A DNA stretch of 64,000 nucleotides from Pochonia chlamydosporia 170. Lineage: Eukaryota; Ascomycota; Sordariomycetes; Hypocreales; Clavicipitaceae. Below the pieces are notes generated by a model, which saw only the letters and a list, made by a program, of their open reading frames with translations, did not search any database and was not told where the DNA came from. Below are positions 22,881 to 33,957 of this stretch, in pieces (the first letter of the stretch is position 1; every line of letters starts with the position of its first letter). The DNA is taken from contig NC_035794.1 of NCBI RefSeq assembly GCF_001653235.2, positions 4,092,001-4,156,000 of the forward strand. The letters are read 5' to 3'. A program made the translations under genes and the position numbers.

Positions 22881-25523
22881 TTACAGCGCTACCGATGACG
22901 CCTTGACATTTCCACCATTGACAAGAACCTTGGCTTCCCGTCCGTCACCGCTCACTGTAAGCGCCAACTTCTCCTTGGGCCAGAGCGTCACGTAGTTATC
23001 CGACCAGATCGCAGGGTTGACGTCCTCACCAGACTTGTCCACAAGATTCAAGCGGACAAAGAATGCAGGCACATCCGACTTGTTCTCCAACACGACCGAG
23101 TGAGCCCTGCCGGCCTTGGATGCCTTGACGGACAGTTGAGCAGGCTTCATCTTGCTCAGGGCGCTATAGTCGGGGAACTTGGTCACAGGAGTGTGGTACC
23201 ACGTCGAGTTTGGCCAGTTGAGAGTATCAACACTCTTCGTCAGCCAGTATACATTTCGGCTGAGGACCTCACCCTTGTCGTCCGACAACACGAGTCGCAA
23301 AAGACCAACATCCTTGATATTGCTGACACCCGAGACCTTGGCGGCCTTTCCAGACTTGTTGGGAACAGTGTTGGCGGTCACTGAGTCCTTGGAGATTGAC
23401 TTGCCGTTAAGGTCAATCAGTTCAACAGCAATCGTGCGCTTGCCCTTCTTGTTAAGGCTGTGGTTAATAATCCACGCCTCCTGGCGGACATAATCGTACG
23501 CAACGTGTTCCAGTCGCGAACCGACCTTGGTACCGAAGTAGGAGCCAGCGGGATGCAGATAGTGGTCAAACTGATTCCAGTGCAAGCTGGGCCAGGCATT
23601 GTTCAGCATCCAGTAAATGGTACCCGTGGCTGGGCGATCCTCGTTCCATCGAGCAGAGTAGCCTTCGTGTTGTGCGCGAATGGCCTCGTAGTCCATAAGC
23701 TGGGCCTTGAAAATGTAGTCGTCAAGTGACTTTGGCGCGCCGTAGCGCTTGAACAAACCTTCGTTGTAGATCTTGCGATTGTAGAATGACGATGTGTTGG
23801 TTGACATGTGGAAGGAGTTGGCATTGGGCTTCTTCCAGAGGTCTTCCATCTCGCTCTTAGTCAAGAATTTCTTCAGACTGCTAATCTCAGGGGTGCCAAC
23901 GCCAGGACCAAGCTCGGAGCCAAATCCAAAGGCGGCACCAAGACGATCCTCAGATGGCTCAGTATCGTACCAGTAGTTGGGGGGCACCCAGTCGTAAGGG
24001 CCATCCATCTTCATACCAGACGGGCCAAGAAGCGCTGGGAAGCCACGCTTGGAGGCCGACGCAATGACTGGAGTCTGCCAGTACGAGTCCTTGAGAGCAT
24101 CAACGTAAATCTTGGTGGCACGGTCATTGGGCCAGAAGTCGCTGCCAACCAAGAATCCAAGCACACTTGGATGAGGCTGCATCATGGCAGCTTCGTGTCG
24201 CATGGTGGCATTCGCCGTCTCGTAGTCGTTCTCTGTCCAGGGGGAATTGGGATCGATATCAGTGTTGTACTCCCAAGCCTCCCACTTAGAACAGCACACA
24301 AATCCAGCTATAATCATCATGCCAGCTTCGTCAGCCATTCTGTACAGCTCAGGGTGTTCCATCATGCCCTCAAGACGAATGGTGTTGAGGCCCATGTCGT
24401 GCGAGTATTTCATAATGTTTGCCCATCGCTTGGCATCCCAGCGGAAGAACATATCTGGGCTATATCCACCACCTATAACCTGGAACGGGTAGCCATTGAC
24501 GGTAAACATGGTGTCATTGTGGCTGTTTACAGCCGACGTGACAGTTCGAATGCCAAAAGTTTCCGTCGCAGAGTCGGAGAGTTCATTCGCGACATTTACT
24601 GTGAGCTGAGCCTTGTACAAGGGCTGGCCACCCCAGAACTTGGGCCACCAAATCTTCGGCTTCTTGACATCGTGCGTAAGCTCGATAAGTTTGGTTTCTT
24701 TGGCCGCCAGTTTGATGGAAGTCTTCTTGGACCCGACTCTGCACCCAGAAGACTCAGAAACGAGTGAAGCCGCATCGACCTGAACCGCGTGGTCCTCGAG
24801 GTTCTGCAACTTAGCACGGACTGTAACCTTGGCGGGGTTGGACTCGACTGGAACCTTGATATCGACCGACACACTCATCGGGCCCAGAGCAACAGGGCCG
24901 GTCTGCTTGACAGTGATCTCTCTCCAGATACCGCTACCATTGTCGGGAGCATGAGGGCTCCAGTCCACGAAACCGTAAACGAGGTCCAAGTTGAAATCCG
25001 CGGGATACACGTTGACGGCGAGAGCATTTTTGGCACCAACAAGGCCGCTGATGTCGTAGGTATGGCCCCCAAAAGAACCAGCCTGCTCCTTTTTATCTGC
25101 AATTTTCTTGCCGTTGAAGAAGAGGTCGGCTCGGGAGGTGATGCCGTTGGTTTGAAGGAAGAAATGTTGGCCCTTCTTCGGCGCAAGAGAGAACTCGTTT
25201 CTGTAGACCCAAGGAACGCGAAACTGGCCCCAGTTGACCTTGTTGAGGTTCTCTGAGAACCACACCTCATCCTCATTGTATTCTCCAGACTCAAGCATAC
25301 AGCCCATAACGGTGCAGCGAGAATCTTTTACATGATGCCACGACGACGTGTCAACACCAGGCTTAGACAGTGAGGCAAGGTCCTTGCTCACAGAGGACGA
25401 CGACTGAAAGTCCCAGGTAGGAATAACCCCAACCTGGCCGGCCTTGGACGTCAATGCACTCGTGGCCGAAACCAGAGCACTGCCGCCGGCAAGCAGCAAG
25501 GTCAACGCGCTTGTTATCGCCAT
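22881..25523 (-). CDS. GH2 exo-beta-D-glucosaminidase (secreted, chitosan-acting)
   Basis: This single-exon gene encodes 880 aa, the normal size for GH2 exo-glucosaminidases, which remove glucosamine from chitosan ends outside the cell. Residues 1 to about 20 form a signal peptide (LTLLLAGGSALVSA). The GH2 sandwich, Ig-like and barrel domains follow in order. The acid/base is Asp462 in LVGSDFWPND, not the Glu usual in GH2; this Asp marks the glucosaminidase subfamily. The nucleophile is Glu537 in FGSELGPG. Other barrel marks are NTIRLEGMMEHPELY and MLNNAWPSLHWNQFD. A TATA-like CTTATATTC lies about 80 bp upstream on the minus strand. The main alternative is beta-mannosidase, less likely because of the Asp. 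Chitosan use would fit turnover of fungal walls. Confidence 0.9.
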   Translation of the reverse strand: MAITSALTLLLAGGSALVSATSALTSKAGQVGVIPTWDFQSSSSVSKDLASLSKPGVDTSSWHHVKDSRCTVMGCMLESGEYNEDEVWFSENLNKVNWGQFRVPWVYRNEFSLAPKKGQHFFLQTNGITSRADLFFNGKKIADKKEQAGSFGGHTYDISGLVGAKNALAVNVYPADFNLDLVYGFVDWSPHAPDNGSGIWREITVKQTGPVALGPMSVSVDIKVPVESNPAKVTVRAKLQNLEDHAVQVDAASLVSESSGCRVGSKKTSIKLAAKETKLIELTHDVKKPKIWWPKFWGGQPLYKAQLTVNVANELSDSATETFGIRTVTSAVNSHNDTMFTVNGYPFQVIGGGYSPDMFFRWDAKRWANIMKYSHDMGLNTIRLEGMMEHPELYRMADEAGMMIIAGFVCCSKWEAWEYNTDIDPNSPWTENDYETANATMRHEAAMMQPHPSVLGFLVGSDFWPNDRATKIYVDALKDSYWQTPVIASASKRGFPALLGPSGMKMDGPYDWVPPNYWYDTEPSEDRLGAAFGFGSELGPGVGTPEISSLKKFLTKSEMEDLWKKPNANSFHMSTNTSSFYNRKIYNEGLFKRYGAPKSLDDYIFKAQLMDYEAIRAQHEGYSARWNEDRPATGTIYWMLNNAWPSLHWNQFDHYLHPAGSYFGTKVGSRLEHVAYDYVRQEAWIINHSLNKKGKRTIAVELIDLNGKSISKDSVTANTVPNKSGKAAKVSGVSNIKDVGLLRLVLSDDKGEVLSRNVYWLTKSVDTLNWPNSTWYHTPVTKFPDYSALSKMKPAQLSVKASKAGRAHSVVLENKSDVPAFFVRLNLVDKSGEDVNPAIWSDNYVTLWPKEKLALTVSGDGREAKVLVNGGNVKASSVAL

Positions 25524-26872
25524 GATGTTGGACGAGCTGTATCAATTGATGACGGCAATCGTTGGCTGAACATTTCCGAGTCCGAGACACCGGGACGCTC
25601 GAATATAAGTATGCCAGACCGGAGATCTACAACGTTACCCTGACAGGCCGCCAAGGCCACGGGTCTAGTCTCAGTATCGCTTCTCATGGTGGACAAGACG
25701 GGTTGCACCAAGCTGGCATGGTGGTGAGTTGAGCCGGCCCTCAAGGTCGGACCAACCCCAAATGTCAAAGACAAGGTTCAGAAGTTGGTCTGGTGGTTCA
25801 AGTGGGGGTTTACTCTTGGAGTCGGCTTCAGAGAGGACAGGGGTCTGGTCAAGCATGCCAGGTCCAGGTACGCCGCACAACACAGGGTTCGTGCTGGGTG
25901 GTCAAAATATTTAAGGCTGTCACCATGTAAGCATCATGAGGTCGGGAATGATGCAGCGCGACTCGGTTGAGATGAAAAGTGCCAATTCTCATTCTGGCAC
26001 GGCGTACGAGGTCTGGTGAAGCCGTGGATGATGAGACCGGACATCAAAGGTCAATTCAATATCGCTCCTTCCTCCGGTTCTGGATTCGTGCCTGCCATTT
26101 GCTCTGGTTCACTCCTTCCCTTGGCTCGTGCCTGAGCCCCAGAGATTACCCCAACACACGGCAACGCCTCCTCATTGAACTTGCTTGCTCCTTGGCCACA
26201 ACCAGAGTGTTGACGCCTCTCTCCATCTCTGCTGCATATTTTCTTCACCCAGACCCCATGTTATCTCCAGACGCCGCCACGCAGTCATTCATGCACCATC
26301 GCCTAATTTGACGGGCGGAGAAATGAGAGCCGGCGCCATCCTTCATCTGGTCAGGTCAGCACTGCCTTCTCGCATCTCTTATCCTTCCTCTCCACGGCTT
26401 CCATTGCAGCTTTCACCAAACAACGAATAAGGACGTCGATCAAGCGGCCAATCTCACCATACGCCCCTCTTCTTGACGACCTTAATCGATTATCTCCTCT
26501 TCCCATCGCCGGGTTTGCCGAACTTGACCGGCGCCTCACCAAGGGACCCCGAGCTTCGCCTGCACATGAGGTTGCATGCAGTTGACGCCACGAGACTCGC
26601 CCAATCACTTTTGGAAGAACAACATCTCCGCATGCATTATTGACGCTGGTTTATGGCAGCTCCCCATGGTTCATCTGTTGATTCTAGCTTCGGATACAGC
26701 TTGAACACTGACATCGCTGAACCTGCCCCATTTTTGAATTAGGCTTGGGTTGGAGTTTGTTGCGGGTGTGCTCCGCGAGCCGACACACGTTTTGACTGAG
26801 CCTTTCCAACCGTTTCAAGCCGGTGCATTATGGAAACTATCAACCTGGCTCCTGAGTAATCTGCCAGACTAA
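25524..26872. other. divergent promoter interval, GH2 gene to Zn2Cys6 gene
   Basis: This 1.35-kb gap lies between divergent genes. Apart from a TATA-like site near 25604 on the minus strand I see no coding signal. Short frames on both strands overlap and have no domains. Confidence 0.55.
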
Positions 26873-29099
26873 ATGGCTGACGTCAATTCCAACGTAGCAT
26901 CGCCTGCAAAGCCTCGCAAGCGGAGAATACCGGTAAGCTGGGCCGAAGTGGCTTCAATGGTTTATCGTGGGGTATTGAACTTGTGTTTCGGCTAATGTTG
27001 AGTGTTATTGAATTAGACTTCTTGCGGTGCTTGTCGTCAATCCAAGGTATGAAACCAGGCTTCACGCCTCGCGAGCGAATTACTCAATGTCATTGTGCTA
27101 GGTCAAGTGCGACGGACGACGTCCTTGCTCAAGGTACTCTGCCTGTGTATTCACTGCTCGTCAGACTGCTGACCAGACGTGTTGAAGATGCCGATCCCTT
27201 CGCAAGGTTTGCAAGTTTGAGGAGAGGCCGAAAGAGAGTCACGAGCTGTATGTCTTGTCTTCTTGGCACCTCTCGGAATGGAGTTCTTTCTATAACTGAC
27301 ATAACGATAGCAAAATTGACGAGCTTCAAAAGCAAGTCCAGGAATTGCAAGAGAAGCTACAAGAGAGGGGAGAGCCAGCTTTAGCGGCCACTACCCAATC
27401 CGCCCCTGACATATCAGGGTCGTTTGTGCCTCTGAATCGTGGTGACTTTGGCTCGTACGAGTTCACAGAACCCATTGCAGCATCACCAGAATCCTCTCGA
27501 GCAGCCGTCTCCCAAAGATCTGGAAACAGATCGAGCATATACTCCCAAGAACAACAATCTGGACCCCGAACAGAGCGTGCAACAGTACCATTTCGAATTA
27601 ATCTGATAGAAACGCCAGACGTGGTGGTTGCCGGCCTTATCACTCTTGATCAGGCATACTCTTACTTCTTGACTTTTTTTCAAGGATGTGACAGATATGT
27701 CCCAGTATTCGATCCTGAATATGACTCTGTCGAGAGTGTTCGGTCTAGGAGCAGTATTTTGTTCAGCGCGATATGCACGGTTGGCTGTCGTGCGCTCAGT
27801 GGAACTGATTCTCAACAATGGCGGCTGCTGAATTTTCATTTGCGAAGAACGATCAACGCAGCCATTTCCGTCCCCGCCATGCTTTCTCTTGAGACCATCC
27901 AGGCTCTGATGGTACGGGCCTGCTACACCTCTGAAAGGTCTCTGTTGGTTGCTGCAGCGACTCGAATGGCTGTAGACTTGGGGCTGCCAGATGCGTATGA
28001 TGCGCTCATGTCTAGGGTCTTGTCGACGTCCTGGGGTCCCGCCAGCAACACCAGCATCCAGGATGATGAGATGCTCATGCGCAAGACAAGAACCTGGCTA
28101 CACATTCTGAACATGAGTCACATTCTTCACGTCGATGCCGGAGACTTTTTGGCGTTGGGGTTCAATGGTGATGCTAGACGATGCAGGGTACTGCTCAAGA
28201 AGCCACTGGTACGAAAACAGGACATGTGCCTCTGGCCGCAGGTCGAACTCAATGCTCTCCGAGCTCAAATGTACTCTCGACTGTGCAATCGAATTCATAC
28301 CGATACAGAAATAATGGATATCGTATCCGATGCAATGATCGACATCAACGTCTGGTATGATGACTGGAAGAGAATATTTGACCCTAGTGACCCTCACTCA
28401 CCTTGGTTGCTTCTCAACATGCAAGTTCAGCGCTGCTGGGGGGTTACGATGGCGCTCTGTAGGGCAATTCGCACAACTGGGGTCGAAAATGTTGACATCA
28501 TGTCGGTAACTCAGAAACAGATGTTGGCCATGGCACAAGACGCACTGTGGCAGCATCTAGGCATTATCACACAGCAGCCTCGACTATATCTTCAAAATTT
28601 ACGCTTTGCAATGGATTTTGTTTGGGCCAAGTGCGTATTCTGTTACCTATTGCTACTGAAGCTATCCATACTTCTTCCCAACGAGGCCAGCCGGCATGGA
28701 AACGGACTCATCGATCGCGGGAACATTCTCCTCCGCGAATTGAGCGAAGCTGGTGGCGGGTTGTTGAACGGTCATCGCAGCAATACTGGAAAAGTATATC
28801 TGCAATTACTGGAGACTGGCATCAACAAGTTCAGCAACGCAATCAACAGTGACAAAGGAAACCAATTAGACGCTACCAGCATACCGCCGCAAAGCGCTGC
28901 AACACTGTTGCCAAATGAGGACGAACAAGATTCCTTTGTTCCTGAACAATTCGTGTTTGACTGGGACTTCCCCGGACTGACTCTATTCTCGTCATCTGTG
29001 ACTGACGCTGGTTGGTTGGATGACATTCTTTTGGAGGCACTGAATGGAACCGATGAATTCATGGGCTTTGGCTGGTCATCTACAGACACCACGAACTGA
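26873..29099 (+). CDS. Zn2Cys6 transcription factor with coiled coil and fungal_trans domain
   Basis: This predicted regulator has 656 aa. Exons are 26873-26932, 27017-27046, 27102-27133, 27188-27247 and 27311-29099; four introns cut the zinc cluster, and all keep frame. The cluster is C23-x2-C26-x6-C33-x5-C39-x2-C42-x6-C49, after basic KPRKRRIP. A coiled-coil dimerisation segment follows at once (KIDELQKQVQELQEKLQE). The middle region resembles the fungus-specific domain: SYFLTFFQGCDRYVPVFD, CTVGCRALSG, SLETIQALMVRACY and RMAVDLGLPDAYD. The C-terminus is acidic. It converges on a GH31 gene 131 bp away, so it may regulate sugar use; that is inference. The acceptor at 27187 was chosen because it alone rebuilds CSRCRSLRKVC. 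Confidence 0.87.
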
Positions 29100-29230
29100 C
29101 GTCTTCACAAGGCATTTAATATATGTCCAATGATTGGTTTACTTGAATTATGGTTGATGACGGCGTAGTCAGCATATTACTACATTTTTGGACAGTCTAT
29201 ACATGGATTTTGTCGTTGGTGTATCATCGT

Positions 29231-31774
29231 CTACTGAAGCAACTCAAATTGCCGTCGTCCTTGTTCATCAGTCTTGAGTGAATGAACAGTCGCACCATCT
29301 TCTGCAACTACAGTTCGCAAATCGCCGGCGGGAAGTATTATGACGAGTGTCTTCCAAGGAGCCACAAATCCCGAACGCTCGTCCCTCGAAAATTTGACAG
29401 ACACCTTGGACTCATCAACCCTATAGGAAACGGTGTACTTGGAAATCTTTGCTTTGGGTGCAACTGACACACCATCATCTTCGAACCACTCCGTCTCATA
29501 CCAATCCTTCGCACTCTTTCTGCGAGGTGGGAAGATTTCTACTGCGCGGTAATCATCCAACGGTAAATCAGCCACATTCTCCTTCTCACCCGGAGATAGG
29601 ACCTGGACGTCTCGGCCAACTGGAATAGCCGTCCCAACCTTCGCCAGGACTGGAATACCAGCCCCATGCCACTCTGCGTCCAAAGTGATCCACTGGCCCG
29701 ATTGGAAATGCTGATACGGCGCGTTGAGGTTCAAGAATCCCTCATCGGCTTCAGATGCCCTGGGTAGATAGACACGCGCCTGTGTCACGCCTGGCTCATA
29801 CACGCCTCCAATGAGGAGAGAATCTCCGAGCCAATATTGGCATTCGCCGTCCATGATCTCTGGAGTCCATATTTCTGGATCACATTCGTATCCCCAACCA
29901 GTCCAGCGTTGCGGTGGTACGGCTGTCTTGTGACTCGCCAACATGAGCGAGTACAGATACGGTATCATGGCATAGCGACGTTTGATCGTCTTTCGGACGA
30001 GGTGTGTAATTGATGGATGCATCCATGGCTCAATGACGTCGCCAACATTGTTGTCGTCGCCAGTTTTGAAACAGTTGATGGCGAAACGAGGGGAATAAAT
30101 GCCAAGCTGCACCCACCGAAGAAGCAGCTCGGGAGAAGGCTGTGGCCCTTCAAATCCACCAATATCGTGACCATAGCACTGCATCAAGCACATGCCGGCT
30201 GTCAGTGATAGCGCATTTGCGCCTTTCATGCCCGGCCAACTAGTGATATTGTCACCACTCCAGGAGCTGCAAGCGTATCTCATAGTGCCTGCTGTAGCAC
30301 TCCGAGTAAGGACAAATGGTCTGCAGTCTGGATCAGCCTCGAGCAATGCATCATGAGATGCCTTGCCGTGAAGCTCTGTATGGACACTTCGCCCCCAAAG
30401 CCCAACATCGCGACGTTCTTTGAGAGATTCCGGTACTTCTAGAGAAGGTTCATTCAGGGCACACTGCCAACCGTCGTCTGTGATGGTGTATTCATTATTG
30501 TCGTTCCAAATACAGTCAATTCCTTGTTCGCGGAGCTTCTTGACTCCCTCAAACCACCACTTGAATCCGGCTGCTGAGGTGAAGTCGATATGACCACCTT
30601 CACCACTTTCACCACCTCCTGCGCTCCATAGTCGTGTGACAGCCGTGGTTTTTGTGTGGGGATCTGTGAAGAAGGCGCCGGCATCCTTTAACTTCTGGTA
30701 TTCGGGATGACTTGCCAAGACGTAGGGCTTCACATTGGCAATTAGCCGCATGCCTAGCTTGTGATACTCCTTGATCCATCCTTCGGGATCAGGGAAGCGG
30801 TGCCTATTCCACGTGAAGACATTTCGTGTCTTGGGCTCCTGCTCAGCCACTGTGTATCCTGATGACATTTGGTATGCAGAGCAAGGAATGTCGTGTTCCT
30901 TCATCTTTCGAGCTAGATCAAGAAGCGCCTCTGACGCAGGCGGGTCATCAAGCATGGAATACTTCATACCGCCGGAAAGATAACCGAATGCCCATCGAGG
31001 GACGAGGAGCGGAAACCCAGCAAACTCGGCATACGTAGTAACGATGTCTTGCAGAGTCTTGCCGACAATGATAATCTCCTCAAGACCGCCATAATCTTGC
31101 CGATACACCTTGTAGTGACCCCACATACCATCCATCTCGGCCCCGATAGAATATTTCCCCCGTCCATGACTAGTTGAAAACAGCGCAATACATCCATTAG
31201 GGGTTGCATTGATGAGGAGTGGAATATTCTTGTATAAAGGGTCTGTCTTGTAGACGTCGTAGCCGAAACTATCTGTGGCAGACAACTCAAATCGTCGACC
31301 AGACAAATTCATGGGAGCAGCCTTTTCACCAAGACCGACATGTAGCGTACCGCGCTTGTAGCGGGAATAGTGAGCGATGCCTTCACCGTCAACAACATAT
31401 GATCGATGAGGAAGATCGGTATGTAACGGCTCCTTGGAGTCGGCATACGAAATGCTAACGAGTGGTGACGATTCACTCCAGTCAACATTGGCAATGATGT
31501 CTCCAATGCGGATTTCTCTGCTCGTATTGCTACTTCCATCACCAGTCTCCGCCTTTAAGCCTGCTTGTCTGGCAGGGGGGACTAGAATGCTCGGGTGAGG
31601 GGGCAGAGGATGCGATTCAGATGAGAATGTAGTTCTGAATACATTTGAACGAATGAGCTCAAAGTTGAAGGTGAATGGTAAGGCTTGGTTTGTGGATTTC
31701 AGTTGTATGCTGGGTTCGGTGCTTGAGGCAGTGATGTGCTCCCATGCCGAAGGGACTTGCTCTTGTTGAGGCAT
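29231..31774 (-). CDS. GH31 alpha-glucosidase/alpha-xylosidase-like enzyme, intracellular
   Basis: This intronless retaining alpha-glycosidase has about 847 aa from the ATG at 31774 (MPQQEQ). An in-frame ATG at 31852 would add 26 residues lacking family resemblance. The nucleophile is Asp425 in IWNDNNEY and the acid/base is Asp508 in SSWSGDNITSW. GH31 marks also include YLSGGMKYSMLDDP, a PKPYVLASHP-like Asn-Val-Lys loop, and KRRYAMIPYLYSLM. No signal peptide is present, suggesting cytosolic cleavage of imported oligosaccharides. The WNDNNE form of the nucleophile motif separates it from maltase-type GH31, so alpha-xylosidase or a related alpha-glycosidase is possible. Neighbours include transporters and galactosidases further right, so it may trim decorated oligosaccharides. 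Substrate is not fixed by sequence. Confidence 0.87.
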   Translation of the reverse strand: MPQQEQVPSAWEHITASSTEPSIQLKSTNQALPFTFNFELIRSNVFRTTFSSESHPLPPHPSILVPPARQAGLKAETGDGSSNTSREIRIGDIIANVDWSESSPLVSISYADSKEPLHTDLPHRSYVVDGEGIAHYSRYKRGTLHVGLGEKAAPMNLSGRRFELSATDSFGYDVYKTDPLYKNIPLLINATPNGCIALFSTSHGRGKYSIGAEMDGMWGHYKVYRQDYGGLEEIIIVGKTLQDIVTTYAEFAGFPLLVPRWAFGYLSGGMKYSMLDDPPASEALLDLARKMKEHDIPCSAYQMSSGYTVAEQEPKTRNVFTWNRHRFPDPEGWIKEYHKLGMRLIANVKPYVLASHPEYQKLKDAGAFFTDPHTKTTAVTRLWSAGGGESGEGGHIDFTSAAGFKWWFEGVKKLREQGIDCIWNDNNEYTITDDGWQCALNEPSLEVPESLKERRDVGLWGRSVHTELHGKASHDALLEADPDCRPFVLTRSATAGTMRYACSSWSGDNITSWPGMKGANALSLTAGMCLMQCYGHDIGGFEGPQPSPELLLRWVQLGIYSPRFAINCFKTGDDNNVGDVIEPWMHPSITHLVRKTIKRRYAMIPYLYSLMLASHKTAVPPQRWTGWGYECDPEIWTPEIMDGECQYWLGDSLLIGGVYEPGVTQARVYLPRASEADEGFLNLNAPYQHFQSGQWITLDAEWHGAGIPVLAKVGTAIPVGRDVQVLSPGEKENVADLPLDDYRAVEIFPPRRKSAKDWYETEWFEDDGVSVAPKAKISKYTVSYRVDESKVSVKFSRDERSGFVAPWKTLVIILPAGDLRTVVAEDGATVHSLKTDEQGRRQFELLQ

Positions 31775-32816
31775 TGTGAATGAGAAAGCAAAGCTGAGAG
31801 TTCTTCGACTACAAACAAACTGTGTCGATGTTGAGGCTTTCACAATGATCAATCTTCACGAATTGAGCAATATATACGTCTCTCTGCAATGCTACTGTAT
31901 CATCTTTTCTCCCCGCAACTACATGTTACCAATGGCGAAACCGGGTCCACCACATGGTGATGTTGAGCGCAATAACCGGTCCATCTACGGACAATGATGC
32001 CCATATCCGAGCAGTGGAGAGCAAGCCGCGTTACAGAGTCATGAACCAGGCCTCTCTGCATTGACTATTGCCTGCCAAATTATCCATTTACCCATACAAT
32101 ATCACATCGAAACGGACATCTCAGAATTAGTCCGAAGCATGGCCTCACACAACAGTCGGGGATTCAAGGCACAAGTCCGATCGGAGAAATGTGCGCATCC
32201 CCGATGGCGTTCAGCCAAGAAGCCACCAACTGCCGGCTTTTGGTCCGCGATGCAGGCAAACAGGAGACCAACCGCAAGCGGTTTGCCCAAAAGAGCCTTG
32301 AGGAACGAAAGGTTGACTTGATCTGGTGGTTTGTGAAAAGTTTATGTGAAAAGTTTATATAAAGGAAGTTTATATACGGGGTGGATCTCTCAACGCAATA
32401 GCAGACTCAGAAGTTGGGGCGGGAGCTTTTAGTGGCCGACTCCAGTGCGGGGGTTTAGGACTTGTCGAGCCAGGGATGCCGTAAAGAAACTAAAAGTTAG
32501 ACAGCCGATACGCTGAAACGTCTAGTCAAAAGATCATCTGAGAACGGGACAATTCTCTTCCGACGTCTTTACCACTCCGCGTCTGTATCTGAGGATACAC
32601 AGCAAAGAAGGGGAAGCAAATCATTTAGTCAGATTCCATTTAGTAGTTTATATTCTCACATTATTGTCTCAATCATCGCTACGTGCCCAGTTCGCCTCGA
32701 ATTACCATGTCGAGGGGCTGCTGAAGTGCTCAGTTCATTGTCCCTGTACTGCTGTCTTCCGTCGATGTCACTGTTCCCAATTTTTGACGACTGTATCCAA
32801 TTTACTTATGTCTACT
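31775..32816. other. GH31 promoter region and possible left edge of the Helitron
   Basis: No gene is supported in this gap of 1.04 kb. A TATA-like TATATAC near 31869 could serve the GH31 gene on the minus strand. The Helitron's left end should lie between about 32,300 and 32,816, but I could not fix a terminus. Confidence 0.45.
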
Positions 32817-33957
32817 CTACGTCAACACATTCCTTGGGGGATGACGATTGCGACGTGGCCGAGCTCCGCCGTCGGATGCCAGGGGCAGGCCCGGGGTTGA
32901 GGAGGACTCTTCAGGACCAGCAGTGGTGGACGGAGAAGTCGGGACGGATATGGGTTCTGTAGTAAGCTTTGAGTGCGGGAAAACCAGTGCGCCTGATGAG
33001 GCGTCTGGCAGAGTTGTATTTCTATCAGAGGGGTTTGCGGCTTCGATGGCACGGTCCGATATGCGTGGTCTCTTCGAAGGAGTGGATGGCACCCGGCCAC
33101 GCCAGCGGTCTGATCGCTTCGAAGGTGGAGTATCGGTCGGGGTGGGTGTTGGCGCAGAGGCAGGTCTTGGCAAGTAAGCCAGGTCGAGGACTCGGAGGGC
33201 CAGGAGGTTGGTGTCCCTGGTACGGCCAGCAATCTTCGCGGTGACGGTGAGGAGAGCTCCCGGTGCTGGCGTTTTGACTTTCTTCCAACGCTTAGTGTCT
33301 TCCAAGAAGCAGACTACGGAGAAGTGAGCTGGGGCTGCCTTGGATGCGTCGTAGACAGATGTTTCGACTGTGAAGTGACGGGGCTCGGAAGGGTCAAGCG
33401 AGTTGTCAGTACGGGGCGGCACGAAGCCGATGACGGTCACCATCGGGCACCATTGCTCTGGCAAGTGCTGGTCATACTGGACGGAGTCGGCGATATTCCC
33501 TGGGTGTCTAAGGCTGTCAGCCAGAGCTAGGGCGAATGTTCGGCCAGACGTGCCTCATCAAGCTCAGCGTCTGCGTGCTAATCTCCAGAGTGCCGTCCAT
33601 CGACAGAGTCGTGGAGAAGCGGCCGTCGGCGTAGAAGAAAGCGCCAGGAAGGTAGAGTTCTTGTTGTTCTTGCGTTAGATAAGTATGGATGCGGGTGCGA
33701 ATGGGGTCGGTGGCGATATTAGGATCATGGAAACCGTCTTCCTCGAAGATGTTGAGATCTGTCTGGATCTCGACGTAGTTTGGAGTATTTTCTCGAGTCG
33801 GGTCATGAGTAATGGCATCGACGAAATCCCGTAAGTGAATTATACTCGTGAATGTTGGTTGTCGAGACATGTTGAAGGAGATTTGGAATGAGTCCGTGAA
33901 AACCGGCCCTGGGCCGTAGGTCGCATGGCTGGTTCTTATAGGGGAATAGTTCTGCAT
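32817..33957 (-). CDS. Helitron accessory ORF, possibly OB-fold single-strand-binding protein
   Basis: Two open blocks join through a short intron at 33508-33553 with a GC-AG pair (AG|GCACGT donor, CTGAC branch, TTAG acceptor), giving about 364 aa from 33957. A second ATG at 33870 (MSRQPTF) is an alternative start. The first block has FYADGRFSTTLSMDGTLEIS. The second has VTVIGFVPPRT, HFSVVCFLEDTKRWKK and GALLTVTAKIAGR then LLALRVLDLAYLP, an alternating beta pattern that would fit an OB fold. The C-terminus is Pro/Ser/Thr-rich, disordered and basic. It is divergent from the Rep/helicase gene and presumably part of the same element. Some Helitrons carry RPA-like genes, so a DNA-binding helper role is reasonable but unproven. 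The intron could also be a decay gap. Confidence 0.6.

Noticed and set aside
23808..24767. 319-codon plus-strand open frame
   Set aside because: It is an antisense shadow of the GH2 gene, whose motifs and catalytic residues are clear on the other strand.
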